Source of the DNA: Haliscomenobacter hydrossis DSM 1100
Lineage (GTDB): Bacteria > Bacteroidota > Bacteroidia > Chitinophagales > Saprospiraceae
Assembly (NCBI RefSeq): GCF_000212735.1
Contig: NC_015510.1
Location: forward strand, 2,692,315 to 2,756,314
Direction of reading: 5' to 3'
DNA length: 64,000 nt
A model generated the notes under the pieces. That model was given only the letters and a program-made list of their open reading frames with translations. It did not search any database and was not told where the DNA came from. Shown piece after piece: positions 22,084 to 30,500 of this stretch. Both the position numbers and the translations under genes were made by a program. How positions within the stretch are numbered: the first letter of the stretch is position 1; each line of letters starts with the position of its first letter.

Positions 22084-23592
22084 TTACTCAAGACAATTTA
22101 GAGCATACTCCCAGAGTTTTTCGTAGGGCAATACTTCAATTTCAAAAGTTTGATTGGCCATTTCAATGGGGAGGGCCATCAATGCCTGGAAATCAGGCGC
22201 TGCTTTTTGTAGGATGTCGGCCTTACGAAAAGATGATTTAGGGATTTGCAGCAACATTTTCAGGAAATAATTGCAACGCAGCACCACTCCATCCTGGAGG
22301 TAACGCATGCGGTATTTGTCCAGCGCCTCTACTCTATCAATCAATTCATCGTACTGATGGTTGGCAATGTTGAACAGGATTTCCAGAAAAATCAAATGAA
22401 TGTTCATCCCCTGTTTGTCCATGTAAAAAACTTGCAACTCGTTAAAAAATTTATTCAAGCGGAATTTTCGTTTTTTGGAAATGCCACTTTCAGCCGTATC
22501 CAAGGCTTTAATTTGCACCAAAAAATGCAGGTACGCCTCCGAAATCTTCCAAATTCCCTGGATGTTTTCGGGCAGGTCGGCAAATTGTTGGTGCTGCATG
22601 ACCATATACAAGATGGCCTGACTTTGCAGGTAATTCCCTTCATGCATGTGCAGCATAAAGTTAAGTTCATAGGTTTTGAACCAATTGAAGTTGCCGTTGT
22701 CGGAATATTTCAAACATTCCTCGGTGGCTTGTTTAGCCAGGTCAAATTCGCGCAACTGCACATGACAAATTGCTTTTTGGTAATAAAAAACTTGGAGAGG
22801 AATGGCGGCAGTATACTCCTTTTGTTCAAAAAATGCGATGGCGCGGTCACACACATCAATGAGGCTTGGGTAGTCATTGATGCTGGAATAAATGGCCGCT
22901 TCGACTAAGTGAGCACAGAGGTGAAGTTGGTACGAATTATAGGTTTTTAGGGTGGGTTCAATTTCGGCATAATACTCCTGGGCTTTGGCTTGAATGTCCG
23001 CTTTGGGTGCTCTACTGTTGACGAATCCAATGCTCAACTCAATGTAATAATGCTCTGCTTTATTCTCCAGTATCCATAGTTTTTCATAGGTCATTAGCTC
23101 TTGATGGTACTGTTGATATTTTGCATAATCACCATCCATGGTACCGTGGTACAAACGCAGGGTATGACAGATGTCTACGTTGAGTTCGGTGAACTCGTAT
23201 TTGCGGGAAATTTTAAGCAACTTGCGGGCAATGCCTACCGCTGCATTGCGGGCGTTTTTACCGAAGAGTATTTTGGCAGCAGCCCATTCTTTATAACATT
23301 CATAAAATGCTTTTTGCCGATTGGTGTATGAAGCTTGTTTCAAATCAATCAGGAAAAGAGAATTCACCAGACGGTCTTTGAGGTTTTTGCGCAATTTTTG
23401 ATAAACAGGTGCGTCTTTACTGGCCCCATATAATCGGCTTGCCGCAGTGTCATCGTCTTGAAATTGGCCTTCAGCAATATGGGTGTAAAAATCCTGGAGC
23501 TTTGATGTGCCGGGGCGGCTATCGTTCATTAGTTCTACTTCACGAAGTTTTGGCTTCGTAATAATATGTATAAGGTCGATCAAATCTTTCAT
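22084..23592 (-). CDS. TPR-like helical protein of about 500 aa, paralogue 1
   Basis: 502 aa, ATG at 23592. No signal peptide or TM segment, so probably cytoplasmic. The sequence is rich in amphipathic helices typical of TPR-like solenoids. Paralogous to genes at 24436 and 42743: all share the MK[DE]L start, a basic Y-KLRK-LKDRLV segment near residue 80, a KAFYECYKEWAAAKILFGKNA block near residue 110, CDRAIAFF-E-KEY near 250, and the closing I-PYEKLWE. No DNA-binding domain is seen. Downstream come tiny peptide A1, the CxGSGxC gene and giant 1. Function unknown; a regulatory or scaffold role is inference from context. Confidence 0.8.
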   Translation of the reverse strand: MKDLIDLIHIITKPKLREVELMNDSRPGTSKLQDFYTHIAEGQFQDDDTAASRLYGASKDAPVYQKLRKNLKDRLVNSLFLIDLKQASYTNRQKAFYECYKEWAAAKILFGKNARNAAVGIARKLLKISRKYEFTELNVDICHTLRLYHGTMDGDYAKYQQYHQELMTYEKLWILENKAEHYYIELSIGFVNSRAPKADIQAKAQEYYAEIEPTLKTYNSYQLHLCAHLVEAAIYSSINDYPSLIDVCDRAIAFFEQKEYTAAIPLQVFYYQKAICHVQLREFDLAKQATEECLKYSDNGNFNWFKTYELNFMLHMHEGNYLQSQAILYMVMQHQQFADLPENIQGIWKISEAYLHFLVQIKALDTAESGISKKRKFRLNKFFNELQVFYMDKQGMNIHLIFLEILFNIANHQYDELIDRVEALDKYRMRYLQDGVVLRCNYFLKMLLQIPKSSFRKADILQKAAPDFQALMALPIEMANQTFEIEVLPYEKLWEYALNCLE

Positions 23593-23645
23593 GTTTCGTA
23601 GTTACAGCGTTGGAGGATAAGAAGACCGTATCCATCTTAAAAAAT

Positions 23646-23839
23646 CCTTAAGCTCAACCTGGATTAGACACGATGAAAAAATAAATTTACATTTTTACTG
23701 AACTCTTTATTTGATTTTGCTGCGTTACTCGTCAGTTGCGTAGTTCACTATGCGCCTTCCTCGCGCCTGGCCAAATCAAAAAATAGCCGAGTCAAAATGT
23801 AAATTTATTTCCTCATCGTGCCTTAAGTTGAGCTTAAGG
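23646..23839. repeat. Long imperfect inverted repeat (about 190 bp)
   Basis: Outer arms CCTTAAGCTCAACC and TTGAGCTTAAGG, then CACGATGA and TCATCGTG, then AAATAAATTTACATTTT and its complement, then TGATTTTG and CCAAATCA, around a GC-richer loop with TGCGTTACTCGTCAGTTGCG and CTTCCTCGCGCCTGG. It resembles a dispersed palindromic intergenic element and lies directly upstream of the TPR-like gene 1 start. Confidence 0.75.
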
Positions 23840-23901
23840 ACAACATTCAGTATTCAAGAAAGTGCAGTACAAGGTAAAGTGCTTGAGCATTCTATTGAGC
23901 G

Positions 23902-24015
23902 CTAATTTATTTGCCGGAAGTAGATAAGGTTCTGTCGTAAGACATCGTGGATCAATTGTGGCATGTTGCAGTGCAGTAGGGCTTTGAAAAGGAAGAAGGT
24001 CTTGTTGTGTGTCAT
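23902..24015 (-). CDS. Possible small ORF (37 aa) between tiny peptide A2 and TPR-like gene 1
   Basis: ATG at 24015 to TAG at 23902, 93 bp downstream of tiny peptide A2. It contains a hydrophobic first half (TFFLFKALLHC). It occupies the position where the A1 and B3 peptides are followed by a CxGSGxC gene, but shows no resemblance to that family. Reported because of position only; the rest of the 0.5-kb gap holds the inverted repeat at 23646. Confidence 0.25.
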   Translation of the reverse strand: MTHNKTFFLFKALLHCNMPQLIHDVLRQNLIYFRQIN

Positions 24016-24108
24016 GTTTTATGATTTGTTAGGTTCACGTAAATGATGCATGGTTTATGCTGCATCTAAAGTTTGGAAACAGAATTTTTTGTGCAGTCGT
24101 TTATAGCT

Positions 24109-24195
24109 CTACTTAGGGCCAATAACGTCAACATTTGTAATTCCTTTGTTTGACAGCATAGCACGACCGCTAAGCTGAAGGCTGTGAGCATTCAT
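24109..24195 (-). CDS. Tiny peptide A2 (28 aa, NVDVIGPK end)
   Basis: ATG at 24195, TAG at 24109-24111. Same length as A1 with 16 of 28 identical residues and no gaps; the conserved end is KGI-x-NVD-[IV]-IGP-[RK]. Third-codon positions differ more than the protein, as expected for a translated sequence. A promoter-like pattern lies at 24364-24422, immediately after TPR-like gene 2. No signal peptide. Confidence 0.6.
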   Translation of the reverse strand: MNAHSLQLSGRAMLSNKGITNVDVIGPK

Positions 24196-24363
24196 CAGTT
24201 AAGCTTTTAAGAATGAGGAATCAGCAATTTTGGTTAGAAATGTAATTAAGCTTTAACAGTGATTATGCTCAAAACGGAAACCTTGTTGAACTTTGATGAA
24301 CCGTACCAACGGGCGTTGAGGCACTGTTCTACATTAAAGGCTTTCAAGGCATATGAACAATGA

Positions 24364-24422
24364 CAAATGTACTTCTGATCAACTGCAGACCCAAGGACAA
24401 TATTTTAATTTTACATACCCCC
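24364..24422 (-). promoter_or_regulatory. Promoter-like pattern for tiny peptide A2
   Basis: Minus strand: GGGGGTATGTA (24422-24412), 11 bp, TTGTCC (24400-24395), 23 bp, TACATTTG (24371-24364), the last an exact match to the Bacteroidota -7 box TAnnTTTG. It lies between the TPR-like gene 2 stop (24436) and A2, predicting a leader of about 160 nt. Confidence 0.65.
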
Positions 24423-24435
24423 GGAGCTGCAACAT

Positions 24436-25971
24436 TTAAGCTCGGCTGGTTGAAACCTCCGTGGCATTGAGCAGCATTTGCCATAATTTTTCATAAGGAA
24501 TGATCTCAATTTCATGGGCTTGATTCGCTACTTCGATGGGCAACTCATGGAGTGCTGCGAGGTAATGCTCTGTTTTTGCGATGATTGATTCCCTTTTGAA
24601 TCCATTTTTAGGAAACAGGAGCAGCATCTTTAAAAAAATATTGGTGCGCTTCAGTTGTGCCTCCCGCAAGTACCGCATGCGGTATTTATCAATGGCCTCC
24701 AAACGATCCAAAAATGCATCATCACGTTTCTTTTTCGCAATGGCAAAAAGGAGTTCGACGATCAGGATGGGGATGTTCATGCCTTGTTTATCTTTGGAAA
24801 ATGTTCTGGTCTCATTGAAAAATTTAGCGAGTCGAAAGCTTCCATTTTTATAAGATTCATCCTTCCCCCGAGGCAACAAACCCATACTTTCCACGAAATG
24901 AACATACGCCTCGAAAATCCTCCATGATTCCTGAATGTTTTCGGGTAAACTCATGAATTGCGGGTGGCTCAAAATGGTGCCTATTACTTTTTCCGCTTGC
25001 GCAAATTCGCTGTTGTGCATATAGACGAGGAAGTACAGTTCATATAGTTTGAACCAATTGAAAGTCCCTTCCTCCAGGTATTTCAGACACACATTTGCCG
25101 TCTGAATGGCCTGATCAAACTGACGGAGTTGGAAATAACAGATGAGCTTCTCGTAATGGAAGATGTGTAGTGAAATATTGGCAATGAATTCTTTTTTTTC
25201 AAAAAAGGCGATGGCTCGATCACATACATTAATGGTTTGCATATATTCGTTGACGCTGGTATAAATGGCCACCTGGATCAAGTTGCCATAAAGATGTAAC
25301 TGGTAGGAGTCATATCGGTCAAGTGCGCTGCTCAATTGGAGGTAGGAAGCCTTGGCCATCTCCTGAAAGTCTGTTTTAGTCGATTTGCTGTTGATAAAGT
25401 TAATGATGAGGATAATGTACAATTCTTCAGCACGGTTTTCTTCCATCCAAAGTTGACTTGCCAAATTGAATTCCTCATTGTATTGATGAAATTTTTTGAT
25501 GTCCCCCTCAATCGTTCCATAATAGAGCCGTAATGCATGGCAAATGTCTACGACAAGCTCGGTAAATTCATATTTCCGGGCAATCTTTAAGATCTTCTTG
25601 CAAAGACCCGTAGCCACGGTTCGGGCATTTTTTCCAAAGAGTATTTTAGCTGCTGCCCATTCTTTGTAACATTCGTAATAGGCTTTCTGTCGATCAGTGT
25701 AAGTAGCGGCTTTGAGGTCGATAATGAATAGAGAATTGACCAGGCGATCCTTGAGCGTTTTGCGCAGCTTTTGGTAACCGGGATCATTTTTGTCTTTGGC
25801 GTAAAAATAATGCGCTGCTTCGTCGTCGTCTTTAAAACGCCCTTCCAACAGCAGGTCATAAAACTGTTGGAGTTTGGATGATGATTTGTTACTAGACGAT
25901 GCTCCGACCAGCTCAACAGCACGCAGTTTTGTCTTGGTGACAATAAGGGACAGTTCCAAGAGGTCTTTCAT
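24436..25971 (-). CDS. TPR-like helical protein of about 500 aa, paralogue 2
   Basis: 511 aa, ATG at 25969-25971. Closest to paralogue 1: both have the LKDRLVNSLF-IDLK block, YECYKEWAAAKILFGKNAR, TELVVDICHALRLYYGTI, VCDRAIAFFEKKEF, SLPENIQ, DKQGMNI and PYEKLWQ. No signal peptide, no DNA-binding domain. An A2 tiny peptide follows 240 bp downstream. Upstream lies a near-perfect palindrome (25998-26074) and a truncated TPR sensor gene, so this gene probably has its own promoter in or next to that palindrome. Function unknown. Confidence 0.8.
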   Translation of the reverse strand: MKDLLELSLIVTKTKLRAVELVGASSSNKSSSKLQQFYDLLLEGRFKDDDEAAHYFYAKDKNDPGYQKLRKTLKDRLVNSLFIIDLKAATYTDRQKAYYECYKEWAAAKILFGKNARTVATGLCKKILKIARKYEFTELVVDICHALRLYYGTIEGDIKKFHQYNEEFNLASQLWMEENRAEELYIILIINFINSKSTKTDFQEMAKASYLQLSSALDRYDSYQLHLYGNLIQVAIYTSVNEYMQTINVCDRAIAFFEKKEFIANISLHIFHYEKLICYFQLRQFDQAIQTANVCLKYLEEGTFNWFKLYELYFLVYMHNSEFAQAEKVIGTILSHPQFMSLPENIQESWRIFEAYVHFVESMGLLPRGKDESYKNGSFRLAKFFNETRTFSKDKQGMNIPILIVELLFAIAKKKRDDAFLDRLEAIDKYRMRYLREAQLKRTNIFLKMLLLFPKNGFKRESIIAKTEHYLAALHELPIEVANQAHEIEIIPYEKLWQMLLNATEVSTSRA

Positions 25972-25997
25972 TGGAAAATGTTTAAGTATACAGTGTT

Positions 25998-26074
25998 AAG
26001 TGCTGGGACATTATTAATCGGCAGAATTCAACTTGATCTTTTGAATTCTGTCGATTAATAATGTCCCAGCACTT
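25998..26074. repeat. Near-perfect 34-bp-stem palindrome
   Basis: Arms AAGTGCTGGGACATTATTAA... and ...TTAATAATGTCCCAGCACTT of 34 bp with one mismatch (a G-U pair in RNA), separated by 9 bp. It begins 2 bp after the TGA of the upstream TPR sensor gene. It could act as a terminator-like RNA hairpin or be an inserted miniature element. Confidence 0.85.
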
Positions 26075-26076
26075 GT

Positions 26077-27366
26077 TCAATTACCGGTTCCCAAAACCAA
26101 AACAAATACAATCAATACCAGCATAGAACGATCTTGCTCCTGCCGTTGTCCAAAAACGGCTTGCTCGACTTGCAGTTGTGCTTCACTTTCTTCCTCCAAA
26201 AAATCGATCAGGTTGTCTAGCCGATGGCGCTCTTTGTTGTTTTTAAGGGCTATGGCAGAATCCAAAAGCACTTCGGCCTGTTTGCTATAGGAATAGGCTT
26301 GTTCCCATTGTTGGGTCAATGCATAATATTCTGACCACAAGCGCACATAACTGGTTTCGTATTGAATGGGTGGCGAAAGTTTTTTGGCGTATTCCAAAAA
26401 ATAATAAGCTTTTGGAGCATTTTTTTGCAGGATGGCAATTTTACCCAGTAGTTGCGCCGCACGTGAAGCATTATCAAAATCACCATAGGTTTCGCTTGCT
26501 TTGAGGTCGTGCATGACCAAAGTATTGGCATGTTCCAACTGCCCCTGGTTGCTGTAGATCCAGCCCTGGTTGCCTTTCATGATGCCCACCCAGACCTCTA
26601 TTTTATTGCGCTGAGCAAGGGCTATCCCTTTTTCAAAAATGCGGATGGCTTCCTCTTCACGGTTTAAATGCATGAGGTTGACGCCCCAATTGTTGTAATT
26701 GTAAATTTTCTCCAGCGTATCTGAAAAAAGGCCTGTTTTAAGCGCGCGTTGAAAACAGGCATTACCTTCTGGTCTTTTACCAGACGAGATGTAACAGTCG
26801 CCAATTCTTCTTAAATAATTGCTAATGTGGGGAATTTGATGTGCTGTTTTTTGATCTGTACACGAATTCTCGGCTTTTCGGGCCAGGAGGTAAGCTTTTT
26901 CGGGTAAATGCAGTTTTGCGTACAACCAGGCCATTTTGAGCGATACATCCACTTGTTGATCGATGTCTTTTCGTTCTTTGGCGTATTCTATGGCCCGGTT
27001 GTAATGAAATAAGGCATTCAGTTGCATGGATGGATTTGCATCGTACAAGTCCCCGGCCAATTCATAACAAGCGCTGAGGTATTTAGCGTTTTGTTCGTTG
27101 TGGGCATTGTTCATGCCAATCGTTACCGCATAAGTGATGTCACTGTTTTTCAGCTGCTTTTGAATTTTTTGAATGTCCAGAAAAAACCGTTCCACCAGAC
27201 TGGGGGTGCCTGATGTTGGCATGGATTGCCAAATGCTGTCTACTACACTCGATTGTGCAACCGCTACCTGGCTGACAAAAAACAAGGTGAAAATCAAAGC
27301 CGCTCTCTTGTTGAACAACTCACGCAAGCCTATATCTATCGAATAGTTAATAACTATAAGATTCAT
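26077..27366 (-). CDS. TPR sensor-like protein, C-terminally truncated after its TM helix
   Basis: 429 aa. The N-terminal hydrophobic segment KRAALIFTLFFVSQVAVAQ is a signal peptide preceded by an 18-residue leader. TPR-like repeats follow (about 95-370, including NWGVNLMHLNREEEAIRIFEKG), then a coiled-coil-like stretch and a TM helix (MLVLIVFVLVLG) that reaches the stop only three residues later. Bacteroidota proteins of this layout usually continue into a coiled coil plus a LuxR-type HTH or histidine-kinase domain, which is absent. The stop lies at the edge of a 77-bp palindrome, suggesting truncation by insertion or deletion. Confidence 0.7.
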   Translation of the reverse strand: MNLIVINYSIDIGLRELFNKRAALIFTLFFVSQVAVAQSSVVDSIWQSMPTSGTPSLVERFFLDIQKIQKQLKNSDITYAVTIGMNNAHNEQNAKYLSACYELAGDLYDANPSMQLNALFHYNRAIEYAKERKDIDQQVDVSLKMAWLYAKLHLPEKAYLLARKAENSCTDQKTAHQIPHISNYLRRIGDCYISSGKRPEGNACFQRALKTGLFSDTLEKIYNYNNWGVNLMHLNREEEAIRIFEKGIALAQRNKIEVWVGIMKGNQGWIYSNQGQLEHANTLVMHDLKASETYGDFDNASRAAQLLGKIAILQKNAPKAYYFLEYAKKLSPPIQYETSYVRLWSEYYALTQQWEQAYSYSKQAEVLLDSAIALKNNKERHRLDNLIDFLEEESEAQLQVEQAVFGQRQEQDRSMLVLIVFVLVLGTGN

Positions 27367-27427
27367 TGTACAGCGTATTACAGCAGATATAATTTATATT
27401 AACGCCTGTAAAATACATTAGTTTGAC

Positions 27428-27435
27428 CAAATGTA
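27428..27435 (-). promoter_or_regulatory. -7 box for the TPR sensor-like gene
   Basis: TACATTTG on the minus strand, an exact Bacteroidota TAnnTTTG match, 61 bp before the ATG at 27366. It is preceded by the T8 tract of the giant 2 terminator, so terminator and promoter overlap here. No clear -33 box. Confidence 0.4.
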
Positions 27436-27446
27436 AGGGGATGGGA

Positions 27447-27498
27447 TAAAAAAAAGGACTCTCCGAACGAACGGAGAGCCCTGTAAAGTGCTAATAAC
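27447..27498 (-). terminator. Terminator of giant 2 with GTGCTAATAAC motif (element E1)
   Basis: Hairpin arms GGACTCTCCG and CGGAGAGCCC followed on the minus strand by TTTTTTTT. The motif AAAGTGCTAATAAC on the plus side is shared with E2 and E3. A second hairpin, GTCGGGAGG/CCTCCCGAC, lies at 27527-27553 between it and the giant 2 stop. Confidence 0.75.
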
Positions 27499-27580
27499 TT
27501 AATCTAGTAAAAAGGGAGTACAAGAAAGTCGGGAGGAATTCCACCTCCCGACAATAGTTAAATTCTCATGAAAAAATCTA

Positions 27581-30500
27581 CTACTTGTTCAGCAACACCA
27601 TTTTTTTGGTGTCGGTAAAGTCATTGGTTTGTAAGGTGTAGTACATCACCCCGCTGGCCCGCAGTTGCTCCTGTTTGAGGATCACCTGGTTGTTGCCTTT
27701 GGTGTAATTGCCTTCCACCTGGTAGATCAAAGCGCCTTTCACATCCCGGATGGTCAACTTTGCTCGGGTTGCCTGGGGCAGGTAGAAACCAATCGACGTT
27801 TCGTCAGCAAAGGGGTTGGGCGTGTTTTGGCGCAGAACGGCACGATCATCGATCGCGGCATGGCCAAAGCTCAACACGACACCCATTACTTCGTCGTTCT
27901 GATTGTACGCTTCTTCGTGGGTCATCCGGCTGTTGATGTCCAACACCTTGCTGAGCAACGTAGTGGCATTTGCTTTCAGTTTCAGCGTGAACAATACTGC
28001 GTCATCTGCCAACGAAGTTGTGCTGTGGAAAGAGGAGGTAATGGTGCCTTCATTTTGGAACAAGCCAAAGTGTTCGGCTTTCATTACTCCGTATTCCAAT
28101 CCTACTATCTCGGCCTGTTCAGCTACCTGAAGGGTAAACTGGAAGCCTTGCAGTTTCGACAAGTCTTTGGCACGAATAGCCACCGCGTAGGTCTGACCAG
28201 CGTTGAGCTGTTGTTCCTCGGCGATTAAGATCATGTCCTTGCCTCCCCGGATTTCGGTAGCTACTGCTCCTGTGGCGCTGGCATTGCCATTGACGTCGCC
28301 CATTTTTATGGCAACGAAATCGGCTTTTACCTTGCCGGTCAGATCGTTGATGTTCACCACTTCGGGGAAACTATCTGACCATGGATTGGTCGCGTTTGCA
28401 AATTTATAGCTCGCATCTACAAATTTCCAGCTTGGCACATTGTTGAACTTGTTATCGAGGTTAAGGATCAGCTTACGAATCTGGATCATGTCCAAAGTAG
28501 AGATCGTTTTGGAGTTGTTCACGTCTGCCGCAATCAAGCGGTATGGACTCGTGATCGCTTGTGTACCCAGGATATGCTTTTGTAGCAATACCAGGTCGAA
28601 GGTCGATACTCCATTCAGATGCTCTTTGTCCATTTGTGCAGCTACGGTAAAATCGTTGCCTTTGATCAGGTTACTGAAGCTAAACCCTCCGGTTGCACTG
28701 GTGTTTTGGTTCATCTGAGCACCACCACTGATTTCTATACTTGCACCCAAAACTGGTTCAAGATCATCGGTTGTAATGAGGCCACTGATTTCTCCAAAAT
28801 TTGATCCACTGCCGGGAGTGCAGACCTGGCGATTGTCCTGTATATCGATAAAAGTAATACAGAAATCGTGGTTGCCGCGTTCATCCCAGGCGTGCAATTC
28901 TACCAGTACACGCTTACCTGCGTCCGTACAACTGAAGGTCATGCTGGTTTGGTTTGGATTCGCAACTTCGCCTACCCGGTTTATCGAGTATTTGGTAATT
29001 ACCTTCAACCCATCCTTCGTTTCTGGACCTTGGCCGTTGCAATCGTAAATTGGTGATGCAACAAAGTCTTTGGCCCATACTGCCATCATTCCACCTCTGT
29101 TGCCATCAGGCATCAGTTCGGTACTCAAGCCATTGATGCAAATTGGAGCGGGTGCTTTGCAATCTTGCACCACAAATGGGATACGGGTGGCTGCACTCAG
29201 GTTACCACATTCATCGCGACCCACCACGATCAAATCATGGATACCTTCAGGCAAACCAGTAACGGTGATCTCAAACTGGCCATTGCCAAGCTCTTTCACA
29301 CTCCAGCGTGTTGCAGAATACAAAATCATCGAGCCTGCATCCACAGTTTGGTTTGGTGCAATCATCAATTGGCGTTGCTCCAATTCAACCTGGTCGGTAC
29401 AGTTGTCCACAATCGTCACCAACTTGGTGATGCTTGCGGTACAGGACGTTGCGCTGGTACAGAAGGTATCCCGAATTCCCGTTACAACTGGTGCCACTTC
29501 GTCGTATACCTTGATGATCTGGGTATACATGAAGGAGTGGTAGTACTCACCCACTGGCAAACCATAAGGATTGTCCAGGAAGGCATCATTGCATTTGGGC
29601 ATGTAGGAGGAGGAAACAGCGGTTGTTCCCGCTCTGGTCACGCCACCGAAATCAGCATCCCCGCGTACGTAGATGTCATCAGCATTGTTGGTTGTAGGAT
29701 CTTTAGACAACCAGAATTCTTCATCCTGGTCGCGATCGCGGTCACGAACCAAGACGTAGATTGGCTTTTTGCCATAGTTTTCCCACAAGCTGCGTTGAAC
29801 CACAAAGACTGAACCTTCGGCCATTGGGTCACCACAACGGTCGTCGTAAGCACACCAGTCGATGACGGTGTAGGTGCGGAAGATTTTGTAGCACTCATCG
29901 TCTGATGCATCGTAGCGCTTGTCGCTTACGTTGACAGCGAGGAGGTCACAACCCCATTCCTTGATTACGGCGGTATCGATCACGGGTGTTTTGCAGTCGC
30001 GTTGGTCTACGTCTACTGGGAAGTAGATATCGTATTCACGCACGGGCAGTACCCGGATGATTTGTCTGCAAGTGGTTACTACCGGGCCATGAGCGGTTTG
30101 TTTGGTCAAAGTCCAGATCCGTTCAATGGTACCAGCGCCACACTTCAATCGCTTAACCACACTGTAAGTTGTGTCTGCAATGACACAAATTCCACCGCTG
30201 CTGATGACTACGTCGCCAAATAATTTGGCTGATTGTACTTTGTCATCAATAAACGCCAGGTTCTTGTCGGTGCACAGTACACTAATTTCCCATGGAGCAA
30301 TACATCCCAGTGGAGTCTTGTCTTCGAGGGTAATGTTGTTCCAGCAGAAGCTGCGGTTACCCATCCAGTCTTGGCCCCAGAGTTCTACCATCACACTTGC
30401 TGGATCGCAGCAGAAGAATGGGATGGAATCCATCAAAGGCGACATCAATGCGCCAGCCGTAGAGATGTGGAAGTATTCGAGTTCATCCGCAACTTTGTTG

